The notes below the pieces were generated by a model. That model worked only from the letters and a program-made list of their open reading frames with translations. It searched no databases and was not told the DNA's origin. The translations under genes were made by a program, and so were the position numbers. 64,000 bases of DNA, from contig JAVHJL010000001.1 in the NCBI GenBank assembly GCA_036971715.1, forward strand, positions 4,340,001-4,404,000, in the 5' to 3' direction. Shown here piece by piece: positions 1-11,400 of the stretch. This stretch comes from Arthrobotrys musiformis (lineage: Eukaryota; Ascomycota; Orbiliomycetes; Orbiliales; Orbiliaceae). Numbering within the stretch: the first letter of the stretch is position 1; every line of letters starts with the position of its first letter.

Positions 1-708
1 TCACGGCTTGCAAGCCGTGCCCCGTACGCGTAGCCACACTAGCAAGGACAGGATGATTGATCCTACGCACCTTTTCCAGAGTTTGGCAGAGTACTATGTA
101 TCACAAGATCGAGATGGACCAGTAGTTAGCTTTCCCGTAACGTTATCAAAGCTCCCATTAGCTATTTACGTAAAGCTGCGCTCCCGACACCGGGCGGGCG
201 TGCAGGGAATCCCCTTCGGCCGGGACGAAGACAAAGCAAAGCATCTTAGGATTAGAAAAAAATTAAAAAAATTAAAAAAATGCGAAAAGAAATCCCTATT
301 TCTTGCAGTTTGGTTGGTTGCCGGACGGCAAGGACGGCTGAAGCCTCCTCTGCGCCCACTGAGACACGGGAACAAGGAAGAGCGAATACACATCGTGCAA
401 ACCCATCCAACAGATTTCAATAAAAGCAGAGGGGTCAGAAAGAGGAAATCTTTCGCAATCTGGTGGGTTTACATAGGTTTTAGTGTTCCCTCGTCCGAAG
501 CCACTGCACAGGCAGTTGTGGACCCGGGTGGGCCAACAGGTTCCACGATTTAATGAGCTTGTCCACGGGCGTCCCCACCCCGAGGGCCTGAACTGTTGGT
601 TTCGAAACAAGTTACCCGCCAACATATATCAAAAATCGAATATAGGTATAGAGCATCCATGAAAATCCAACAAAGACAGAAAACTTGAAGATAGGATGCG
701 CTACTTAC
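1..708. other. Spacer, no gene recognised
   Basis: I see no exon here on either strand. A long open frame runs on the plus strand from base 8 to 553, but it has no ATG at its start, reads through an A-rich run near 250-280 and resembles nothing I know. If the fragment at 709-967 is a live gene, its remaining exons would have to lie beyond the left edge, making this stretch part of an unusually long intron. Confidence 0.5.
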
Positions 709-967
709 AGGGCAAACAAAGTCGAGATCTACGCCAGGCCCGCCCCAAAATATGTGATAAGGCGAGGGCCAACGGGTCAGCCTAACTCCTGCGTGATGGA
801 TGTGTTGAAAATGTGATAAACGACAAGCGCCCAAATCGGGAACAATTCGGTCCTGATTGAATGCGCAGCTGCCCGAGGGCTGACTTACACAGCTCGAGAG
901 TGTGAACAGGCCTGCTTCCGCCACTAATGGTGAAGACATGAGCGGCAAACTTAGGATTGACGGCCAT
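709..967 (-). pseudogene. 5' fragment of a DsbA-like thioredoxin-fold protein
   Basis: An ATG at 967-965 opens an exon (967-889) that ends in a GTAAGT donor. It splices to a 20-nt exon (728-709), again followed by GTAAGT. The joined peptide begins MAVNPKFAAHVF and ends HTLELYLDFVCP. From memory this is the N terminus of the fungal thioredoxin-like/DsbA-fold family, where a Cys-Pro-Phe-Ser motif and about 170 further residues follow. None of the following domain can be read in the 700 bases downstream. After the best acceptor the first residue is Phe, as expected, but the rest does not match. Either the gene is truncated and dead, or a very long intron carries the remainder past the left edge. 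The start and first splice are well supported; the gene's status is not. Confidence 0.45.
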
Positions 968-1797
968 CTTTGTTTGGGGATAGGCTGGCTGATATGAGAC
1001 TCTGATTCTTGAAATTCCGGTTCTGTCTCGGTCAGTGGGTTAATTCAGGCGTCGTGTTGCAACATTGGGTCTAGATCGGGCATATCTCCGTCGCCCAAAT
1101 GTCTCGAGGGGTATGAACAGTGGTTATCAGGCAACTTACAAGCGTAACTGGCAACTGTGGTAATTGGGAGACCCGGAGCCGCTCGACGATGTCTGAATTT
1201 AAGTGAGTTGATTGAGGTTAGAAATAGACACTTCGTCGACTACACCGTCTGACTTTCCTATCGGAGCCCTTGGGGTTCTAACGGTTGTTGGACCGCTCTG
1301 CATTAGAACATATGATGCCATCGGTTGGCTCTGATTACTGAACAACACATTTGTGCACTTCAAATTCTATGCCAACGTTGGACTTGCAACGTTGGTATTG
1401 ATACGTATCGTAGGCCAGGCCCGGAATGGTATGCTTCCGCGAGAGGGGCTACCTTCAGGTCTTGTTTTTGCCTGATACCGATAGCTAGGCAATTCCATAC
1501 GAGACATAACATACCGACGGCTCACTGGTGGTTGGTAAAATTCACTCACGCATATTCAAATTGCATATTGCATATTGCAACATGTCGCAGATTGTCGATA
1601 GTTCTATTCGTAAGTACCTACGTAAGCTACGATGGTATGGTATCAATGTGGCCTGTGGACCTCTTGGCTTCATCTCTTTATTTCTTTTTTTTTCAAATCA
1701 AATCTCAAGAACCAGACTTTTGGGTGATTGTACAGGGCACTAGAGAACAATCCGATAGTGACTATGGTATGCGACTGGGGTGACTTCAACAAGTCAA
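968..1797. other. Spacer between the DsbA-like fragment and the SSADH gene
   Basis: This contains the upstream region of the fragment at 709-967 and the 3' flank of the SSADH gene. An open frame at 1325-1783 (plus) lacks an ATG start and shows no family resemblance. No RNA gene or repeat was recognised. Confidence 0.5.
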
Positions 1798-4117
1798 TCA
1801 AAGCACATGTTCGACCCCGCCGAACGTCATTGTCTTAATGGTTATGTATTCATCGATGCCGTATTTGCTAAGTAAACCATTATGTCAGCTTCTGCCTCCC
1901 GGTGCCCCGATCGATACTTTCAATATCCTTAAACATAACTCACCTTCCTTCTCGTCCGAATCCCGAAAACTTAACTCCACCGAATGGAGATGCAACGTCT
2001 GAAATGATACCGGTATTGATACCAACCATGCCAACTATGAAGCAGTCAGCAAATATAATCAGGAAGATATTATAATATTAATATCAAAGAAACATAAATC
2101 AACTTGCCTTCAAGAGCCTCCGCTATCCTCCATGCTCTTTGGACATCCTTGGTGAAAAAGTATCCCGCGAGCCCGACGTCTGCGTTATTGGCCGCTTTGA
2201 TAACTTCCTCCTCCGTGTTGAACTTGAATATCCCAGCTACAGGGCCAAAGGTTTCTTCGCCGGCGATATCCATATCCGCGGTGACCCCGGTGATCACGGT
2301 GGGCTGGTGGAAATTCTCACCAATGTTCGGTAGCCTCTGGCCGCCCACGAGGACCTGAGCACCCTTCGATACAGCATCCTTGATATGTTGCTCGACCTTT
2401 GAGATGGCCCTTCCGTGAATCAGGGGACCGTGTGTTATACCCTTTTCGTACCCTGACCCGACCTTGAAGTCCTTGACCTTCTCCGCAAACTTTTCCGCAA
2501 ATTTCTCGTATATACCGGATTGTACATACAACCGATTGGCGCAGACGCATGTCTGACCACTCGACCTGAACTTCGAAGCGATGGCGCCCGTGACTGCTGT
2601 TTCGAGATCGGCATCCTATAGATAACGGAAGCCAGTGAGAACTTGAAGGCAATAGAGATAATGTCATTGGCCACTTAATTCACTCACATCAAAGACAATA
2701 AGTGGAGCATTGCCTCCCAATTCAAAAGAAAGTTTCTTGAGTGTGGACGATGACTGCTTCATCAACAATTTCCCCACATTTGTGCTTCCTGTAAAGGACA
2801 GTTTTTTGACTGTAGGGTGTTCGCATAGCAGTTGACCAATAGCCGGTGTATGGTCAAGCGCTGTCACGAAATTGACAACGCCGGGCGGAATACCGGCTCG
2901 CTGAGCAAGCTCTCCAAGGGCGAGGGCTGTGAAAGGAGTTTCACCGGGTGTCTTTGCAACAACGGTGCACCCGGCTGCGAGAGCAGGCCCAAGTTTTCGT
3001 GTGACCATAGCTGCAGGGAAGTTCCAACTGCCATAGAGTCCATGTTAGCTTTTGGTCATTATCTGCCGTCGATGATTTCAGTCTCATAAAGGCCCTTTCG
3101 TTTCATGACCATGATGATTGAACATATAGTCATCAAAAAACAAAAGCACGGTTTCAATTATTGCGGAAGGGTAACTAACGGTGTTATCAGTGCGCAAACA
3201 CCAACCGGTTGCTTGACAGTTACAACCCGATTCCCTGGCACGGCCGTGGGTATCGTGTCGCCATACAATCGCGGAGCCTCTTCTGAAAACCATTCAAGAA
3301 AATTGGCTGCGTAATTAACTTCCCCTAGCGCGTCGGCGGTAGGCTTGCCATTTTCCCAGGTTATCAGTGTCGCAAGGTCCTCCTTGTTTTCCAACATCAA
3401 ATCATACCACTTTCTAAGCATCCGTGCCCGCTCACGAGGTAGCGTCTTTCGGAAATCCTTGAACGCTGCAGCAGCATGATCGATCGCCTCGTTTACATCG
3501 GCCGTCTCCATCTCAGGGACTGTCCCAATGAGTTTCATTGATGCAGGATCTACCAGAAAGTGGAAATTCCATTTCCGTTAGCTATTTTGAGATATGGGGT
3601 ATTATGGATGTCTGGTATCGTGGTTATTTTGCGGCCCATGTCCTGGAGTATATTACTCCGATGTACGTGCGCAATAAAACGGTTTTTTTTCTCTACACTC
3701 CACAGTGGCATCGCAAATCAAGGATAAGCCCGGCTTACCGTAGACTTCAAATGTCTTGCCCGACTTCGCCTTGACCCATTTTCCGTTGACGAATGCCACA
3801 TTCTCCTTGAACAAGGATTTGTCTTTGAGCTAATGTCACACGCCAAAACGGGCAGTTTATTAGCCTACTGTCCGTCTACCGAAAAGTGGAGAAAAGAAAA
3901 AACCACAGAGATGTATTCAAAGAAGTTGGGGGTTTTCTCTGGAAATGTGGCGTAAAGGTTTTGGAAATGTATTAATATTTACCGGAGGCACCAAGTGAGA
4001 CGATGTTGCCATTGTCATTGCGAAGAATCTAGTAGACAGTGGATACTGTTTCGGCGCCCTCAGGCCTCTCGTTGTATTTTGAGCAGCTGAAATGAGAAGG
4101 GACGGAAAACGGGGCAT
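1798..4117 (-). CDS. Succinate-semialdehyde dehydrogenase, mitochondrial-type
   Basis: NAD(P)-dependent oxidation of succinic semialdehyde to succinate, the last step of the GABA shunt. Seven exons: 4117-3983, 3829-3739, 3549-3180, 3027-2688, 2615-2108, 2034-1944 and 1867-1798. They total 1605 nt and encode 534 residues. Visible ALDH-family landmarks are WENGKP (about residue 140), TPWNF (199-202), FTGST (about 277), catalytic Glu301 in FELGG and catalytic Cys335 in GQTCVCANR. This last motif is typical of SSADH (gabD/UGA2) rather than other ALDHs. The N terminus is rich in Arg/Ser/Thr with few acids and looks like a mitochondrial leader; an internal MTM at residues 34-36 could give a shorter cytosolic form. 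Intron 5 has a GC donor (AAG|GCAAGT). The gene is divergent from another aldehyde dehydrogenase at 6021. Confidence 0.92.
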
Positions 4118-6020
4118 TGGTGCTCGCTTTTAAATCACAAAAGTGTCTGTGCATTTTGTCATTTTGTTTGAGGATATCGTCAGCCTAGGTTATACCGACT
4201 AACATATTGGACGAAAAAACCCTCGGTATACAAGCACTGATGCACGCTAGGAAGAGCCAAAGATAAACTCACATCCCAATAGAAAAACTAGTTAGTAAGA
4301 CAACTGTGGCTCTCAAATATCTTGGCCCTTTGTGTCGATGCGTCTTTTTCCCTTTTCTTTTTTGGTTGTATGTATGGAAATAGACCCCTTGTATATCTGA
4401 GATTGTGGGGTCACTCCGTTCTCCTTTCGTGTTCGGGTGAATTTTTGGAGTAGTCTGTCAGGCCGCGTTGCAGATTGAGGATGCCTGATAGTATGTATGT
4501 CTTCAAGGAGCCAAACTACGGGAACAGAAAATGGGGTAAGTTAGGCGGCGGTGTACGCAGAAATGACGTCGGAATAGCCGAAAATCTTACCAGGTAGATT
4601 ATTAAACCGACCTCGGCCGATTGGAACCGACTAAGGAGTTATTACTTGCAGGAATTAACGGGTACGAAGCCCCTTAGATAGAAAATGGGTACCGGTAACC
4701 GATTGGGCCTTTCCTTGACTGGAGGGGGGTGGATGGCCGTGCGATTACACAAGAACAGAAAGAGTCTCGAACTGCCCAGAAGAAGAAGTTTGTATACGTA
4801 TGAGGGTGAATGAAAAGGTTAACTGGATTGGAAATTAGCAAAGGGGGATTCGATTGAGAGACCGTTATAACATAACATTCGCGTGGTGCCGTCCGGTTAG
4901 TTTTGCTAAGCTTCCGACGGGAGCTCTGGCGCATCTGCCCCGCTTGGCCGAACCGATGTATCGAGAGAGGGGATTCCGATGTTGGCCGGCCTGTGCCGCC
5001 TGCAGCTCAGCTGGTGGGACAAACGTGAACTTTGTATTTAGATTTCAACTATATTTTAATTACAGACAAGTATACCGAAATAGCCAGTAGCAAAGAATAG
5101 CTACAGAATATAAACATCGTGAAGCTTCAGTGTCTGTAGTTAACGTACAAACGGGTGAAGCCGTCGCCGTCATCATCGCTGATATCATGATATTCAGGAA
5201 CAGCGACGCTGCACGTTGGATTGCGGCTCCGGGAGGGAAAGTTCGTGATGTGTTGCCATGTCGTTGAGCTTTTATCGTCGAGACGACCATGCAACACAAA
5301 GAGGCAATTGGTCTAGACTGCCAACCGTGGTCTTACAGCCTACAAAAGTCCCCGCCGCATAATCTAACCCGACCAAAGTCAACTTGCGGGTCTATAGTGC
5401 TAGTACTCAAGTAAGTATATATGAATGATTCGGAGATACCCATATGCATCGTGTAAATCCGGGCGGTTGACACCTGCCAGAATGTTAGCTGATACCTGGC
5501 TTTTCACGTCCGAATTCCGGTATACACCGTAGTAAGTAAAATAAACCCAGCTGTAGTGACGACCAGAAGGGCTGGTTGGCTAGTCTGGTGGGCTGGTTGA
5601 TACCTCTTGCTATCAGCTCGATACCGTGTAGTCGAACTTGTGGCGGAATCAACGCAGTTTTTGACACCCAACCCCTTCCATCTCCAGATCTTAGCTCCCG
5701 GATTTGCCCTTGTCACCGCTTTAAATTCTTGCATACGGATTGCATTGTTGCTATTAAGGTTCTATGAGGCAGGCACACAAGGACTAGTTGGAGGACTATC
5801 GATACCACCTTCAAACTTGCAATTGCTTGCGACGCGATAACACTTCCAAGAGCTCCTCACCCCACATTTAGCTATCGGTATCATAATCGTGCAGAAAGGC
5901 TTAGAAACCATTAGAATCAATTGGATATTGATTCGAGTCATTGCATTCTAATCCTTGAAGGTTATGCACCCAAAATTCGGCGGTACCAGCGAAGTGCTTT
6001 GCAATTGAGGTCCGGAATAT
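4118..6020. promoter_or_regulatory. Shared upstream region of two divergent aldehyde dehydrogenase genes
   Basis: These 1.9 kb separate the start codons of the SSADH gene (minus) and the NAD aldehyde dehydrogenase gene (plus), so both promoters lie here. I see no coding exon. A short GGCTGGTTG-type motif recurs near 5571-5600. No TATA box or defined regulator site could be assigned with confidence. Confidence 0.6.
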
Positions 6021-8412
6021 ATGATTCGCTCCACCTTAAACTGCATTCGTCGCTTGTCGATACTTACGGAACAGGAAACACTACGTAATTTTCAACATCC
6101 GCAGGTTCGAAATCGGAGGATTGGGACTTTGTGCTGCAGAATCCCTCAATTACAACAACTACATATTCCTGTCATCCCAAACACAGGTTTCAGGTTCGCG
6201 CAGTCCCGTAACTTTTCACATTCCAGCAATATTCTGCATCGCCGACTGTCTTCTACAATGTCTTCATCCTTGACGCAGGATATTAAAGCTCCTAACGGAG
6301 TGACCTATCAACAACCGATTGGCCTGTTCGTTGGTGGAGAATGGCTCAAGTCCAAGGCTGGGAACAAACTCGCAACTGTCAATCCAGCGTAAGTACCCTA
6401 GCTATAGGCTTTGTGTATGGGAGGGATACCGGTTGATATAGTCTCTAACAACTCCTCCGAAGCACCGAGGAAGAAATCTGTCAGGTATACGCCGCGGAAG
6501 AGGACGATGTCGACATTGCCGTGGCCGCAGCCAAAAAGGCCTTCAAGGACCCCAAGTGGTCCGACATTGAGACATTCGAACGAGGTAGATTGTTGCATAA
6601 ACTCGCCGACTTGGTGGAACGTGACGCAAAAATCATCGCTACAATCGAGACGATGGATAACGGAAAGCCGTATACTGTGGCTCTTAACGAAGATGTAGCG
6701 GAGTCTATTAACGTATTTAGGTAAGAAACAGGAATCGGCCGAAGACGCTTGAACCCTTGAAATTTCTTTTGCTGTTGGATGCAGTACTAATCAGTGCTAC
6801 AGACATTATGCCGGTTGGGCAGACAAAATTTACGGCAGGACTATTGATACTTCTCCTCAGAAGTTTGCATACACCAGACATGAGCCTATTGGTGTCTGTG
6901 CTCAGGTGCGTCGGCCCGACAATGTGAAAATCCAACGTTGTATGTGTGGCTAACCGTTAACCCTTACAATTAGATCATTCCGTAAGCCTAGCCTCCGATT
7001 TGTTTCAAGAACAAGATCCCCCGTAGAGTCGACAAGGCAGTAAGTCATACTAACTTGTAGAAAGATGGAACTACCCACTTTTGATGGGAGCATGGAAACT
7101 TGGGCCAGCTCTGGCTACTGGCAATGTTGTGATCATGAAGTCGGCTGAACAGACCCCATTATCGATCTTATACCTGTGCAATCTCATCAACGAGGCAGGG
7201 TTCCCTCCAGGTGTCGTCAACGTCCTTAGTGGCTATGGAAGGACTGCTGGAGCAGCACTTGTGCAACACCTAGATGTGGATAAGGTCTGTAATCCCGTGC
7301 CGTTCTTTGTACTGCGTGAATCACGATTCCTATCCTTCTTGGCGATAACGGATCCCCGATCTCACAAACGTTGTGTATCGTAGATTGCCTTTACCGGTTC
7401 CACATTCACAGGAAAGCAGATCATGAAGATGGCGTCCGTGAATTTGAAGAATATGTGAGTGAAACATCGGAGTACCTCGCCCGTAGTTGGTATATGCTGG
7501 GGTTTAGCTGACGCTACTGTACACGCAGTACCCTCGAGACCGGAGGAAAGAGCCCGAATATTATCTTCGATGATGCCGAAATAGACCAAGCCGTCAAATG
7601 GACTCACGCTGGGATCATGAGCAACATGGGACAGGTCTGCACTGCAACATCAAGAGTCTACGTGCATGAGAAGATATACGATCAGTTCATCGAAGAATTC
7701 AAAAAGTTTATGACTGAGGTATCCAAACCTATGTTTCCACCATTCCCTATAAAAGTTTGTTGCTGATTGCTCCCTCAAGGTCAACGTGATCGGTGACCCA
7801 TTCGCAGAAACTACTTTCCAAGGGCCCCAGGTTTCGAAGAGTCAGTATGACAAGATATTGGGATACGTCGAAACCGGTCTATCTGAGGGAGCCAGGTTGA
7901 TCTCGGGAGGAAAGAAGCATGGAGAAAAAGGTTATTTCATTCAGCCCACAATTTTTGCAGATGTGAAGGACCACATGACTATATCCCGTGAAGAGATTTT
8001 CGGTCCATTCGTCTGCTTCTCAAGCTTCAAGACCGAGGAAGAAGTTGTCGATAGGGCAAATGACACGACCTATGGCTTGGGGGCAGCATTGTTCACTAGG
8101 GATATCGAACGTGCCCACAAGGTCGCCGCAAAACTTCAAGCCGGAATGGTCTGGATCAATAGTTCAAACGATTCACATTTCGGCATCCCCTTCGGTGGCG
8201 TCAAGCAATCTGGTAAGTTTATTAGGGCGTCCCCTTTACTACCAATAAATTACCAGGTTTTGGGACATGCAAAGCTTCGTTTTTTTCTCAACGGCGTGCC
8301 GCTAACCGTCCAACTAATATTGACAGGTATCGGGCGGGAACTTGGTGAATACGGCCTTCAGGCGTATACGCAGGCGAAGGCAGTGCACGTCAACCTCGGA
8401 AACAGGAAGTGA
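6021..8412 (+). CDS. NAD(P)-dependent aldehyde dehydrogenase, mitochondrial/cytosolic type
   Basis: Oxidises aldehydes such as acetaldehyde to acids; it resembles the fungal AldA/ALD4-6 group. Nine exons: 6021-6388, 6463-6720, 6803-6905, 6974-6981, 7065-7284, 7384-7454, 7529-7718, 7780-8212 and 8327-8412, total 1737 nt, 578 residues. Landmarks are MDNGKP, IIPWN (244-248), FTGST, Glu346 in LETGG and Cys380 in GQVCTATSR, 34 residues apart as in the family. Exon 4 is only 8 nt (ATCATTCC) but is required to build IIPWN. The first 79 residues are basic and Ser-rich (RRL, SRNFSHSS), like a long mitochondrial leader. An internal ATG at 6258 would give a 499-residue protein, the usual length of the cytosolic enzyme. 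The last intron (8213-8326) is 114 nt with no in-frame stop. Confidence 0.92.
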
Positions 8413-11400
8413 ACTTTTTAGGTTCTAGATTTTCCTTAATGCGTCAAAATTATATGTCTCTTGCATAACTAGCTTGTAGACACTTGTTTGCTCTTGTTCA
8501 CTAGAACTCGCATCTGGAGGGAAGCCCGTAAATGCAAAGGTGAGAGATGTTGGTCTCGGATGATGCTCCGGTGCAAGGCGTCCTGCATCAAGGCGAATCC
8601 GTATCCATATCTCTCTCGCCTTAAACCGGGTCGAAGCCCTCTAAGCCAATAAACAGCCAACACTCCAACTTCTTCGATGACACGCCAAGAGTATCTCACT
8701 TATAGACCATCCCCCTTTTGCAAAAAATGTGATACAGATGAGAAGAAAAAAAAGTTATCCCCCGATTTCGATCGATCAACGACTCGAAAAAAAATGGTAT
8801 GAGGATCTAGAACTTCGACGACTATTTTGCATGGCTGCATCCCGTGTTCGCATCTGGGTTCCACAGCTCGATAACCGGAAAAGAAAAATCTAGGCTCACC
8901 ATTGCATCGCCCAACGCGTTTCACCATCCCACTTGATAAAACATATGTTGGATATATTATCGATAATATTCATCTATTTTATTTTTGTGATTTATCGGTG
9001 ACCCTGTTTTTTTTCTCGGTCGACATGAATTTTATCTCGTCCCACGAAAGTTAGAGGGGATGCCGTGTTATTTCTCCTAAGTAATCACCGACTGGTGGAT
9101 TTGTCTTCCTGGGGGTGTGTGAGGTTGGATTTTGGGGCGTAGCCTGGGATTGCCCTTGAGGCGTTCTGCTTACATTTCCCCAGAACCCTTGCTCCCTGTG
9201 GCTGCTTTTTTTAACACCCTAGCCCTGGGAAGTGGGGCGGTCAACTGCTAACTACACGGTTTTATTTCGTGAACTTCAAGGCCAAGGTGATGCCTTAGTT
9301 TAGTCACAATTAGGCAGATTTAGTTTCGTTTTTTAAATTTTTTCACGCGTCGTCAATTGTGATTGTCGTGTAGTGATTGACAGAGTTAGACAGCATCGGT
9401 CATGGCCTCATCTCAACGTCTTTCTTTCCCCCCAGCTCCACCGAGCTAATATGGCGAAATTTGAATGTCATTAAAGTGAAATCCATTCGCATAGCGTAAA
9501 GGTTAGGCTGTTTTTAGATTCGATGTTCGAGGCACGGTCCGCTCGTGAATACTAAGCTAGCCAAGGCCAAGCTAGCTACGGATTATGATAGCCGGATATC
9601 CACTTCGCGGACGCCCCGGGAGCTGGGACGCTGATACGAATATCATGATTCGTACTTGGCCCTTTTCCTCGTAGACTTTAAATTCTTAGGGTGATGTTAC
9701 AGTGCATGGGGGAAAACGTCCGTAAGCATAATTAGCAGTTCTTGGGTTCTTTTACCCGTCCGACGAGGCTTGTCGATTCAATTGTTATCGATTATCGCAG
9801 TACAGCAGTAGCACATGGTTGAACATTGACCAGCCTTGATCAAAGCAACGGAAACCTTTTTTTGTTTTTGTTTTCTTCAAATCGATGCGGAATAGTTCTG
9901 AGTATTTAGGACTCGACCGCCTGGCAGTTGAAAACGAGTCTAAAAACAACAGGGTTTTCCTGGGTGCCCTTTCGCTTGGGGTATCTAACCTGCAGATAAT
10001 CTGCATGCCTCATGGCTTTTTCCCTTCTCGCCTGGGTGGAAAGGGAACGGGTACGGGTACCAACAGTGAAGTAGGGTAGATTGACGACATCGCTTGTGAC
10101 ACAGCAACATTTTGTTCCATTTCGGTACAGTGGCGTCCACGAAAGCCTGAAGATGAACCGCATACATACATCTATACACATTTCGTTGCGATTTCGTGCG
10201 ACCCACCAGGTATGATCCTCGACTTTTTTCTGTAGCTCTCCTGGTACACGAGAAACCTGGTATGTGTTCGGCACCTGGTGATTGAACGCTATTCTTCTTG
10301 TTTTTTTTCTTTTGTCTTTCTTTTTCGTCAGGCAGATGACATGATTGCTGCAGCTTGTGACAGGTCTGGACGAGTGTATTCTGTGCATCCAGCTAGGATA
10401 ATGGTTGCTCATCGCTTCAAAATTCACTTGCATAATCACCCCAGATTGTTTTACCATGGCTTCCTCTCGACAGAAATTTAAAAGATCACCAATTGAAATG
10501 AGATGCAAGAGCCACCCCTTCCCCCTTCCCCCCGATAATATATGTATGTATCTAGTTATATCGCGCGCCACATTATATATTCTGATAATGATACAAGTTC
10601 GGCTCCCTTTCTGCGGTTTTACCCCTCTAAACTAAATAGAAATATATCATACGTACTTAGGATTCCTTCCGTGCCTGAGCCAAGGAATCCCCTTGACCGT
10701 GAATGGTGTAGTTTTTTTCTTCGATAATACTAAACGATGAGATGTGCTTATCCCTTGCATCTGATTCCCCTTCACATCCTGCAATTCCGCAAGCGGCTCG
10801 CGGTAGCGTCTGGTTGGGGCTCGTTATCTCTAGGCTCGGATAAGGCCGTGGGTCTAGGTTCGTTTCTTTTTGTCTTCTCAGGTGGTCTCTTTCGTTTTAT
10901 TTTGAGCATCGCCGATGACGTCAAATTAAAGCGAAACCAGGGTTGGGGGACTACAGGGAGGTTTATTTATCGGATGAAATGGAAACACATTTTTTCAGCA
11001 GTGGGATATTATGCCTTTTTTCTTGAATCTTCACAGGTTAATTCCGCCTTTGGTGATAAAGTGTCAAAGATTAAAATGAGATAGGGTGTGGCCATGGCCT
11101 CCGAAGGTCTCTGCTGAGGAGGATCCCGTAAAATATCAGAAGGGAAACGAAACTAAGTTATCGGGAAATGACCCGTCAGTGTGGGTGCTGGGAAAGAACA
11201 GAACCAACGAGCCGTCACGATCCCCTCATTGGCGCTGAAATCGCCGGGGGGCTCATTGGGAACTATCTCTAGATGACGTTACTAGCTAAATACGGCCCTT
11301 TGGGTGTAGTGCAGTGGCCTCATCAGAAACATTTTGCCGTCCCGTCCTTTCGTTTTTCAATACTCTTCCCCCCCTTTGATAGGTTTTTGTCCTTGTCTCT

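Noticed and set aside
8..553. Open frame of 181 codons at the left edge
   Set aside because: It begins with TTG, not ATG, runs through A-rich low-complexity DNA and has no recognisable motif.
5220..5390. Three TGCGG/CCGCA elements resembling AlcR sites between the two ALDH genes
   Set aside because: Five-base motifs occur at about this rate by chance, and AlcR is confined to Aspergillus and close relatives.
9906..10571. 221-codon open frame on the minus strand
   Set aside because: No domain, mixed low-complexity composition and no neighbouring exons; likely chance in noncoding DNA.
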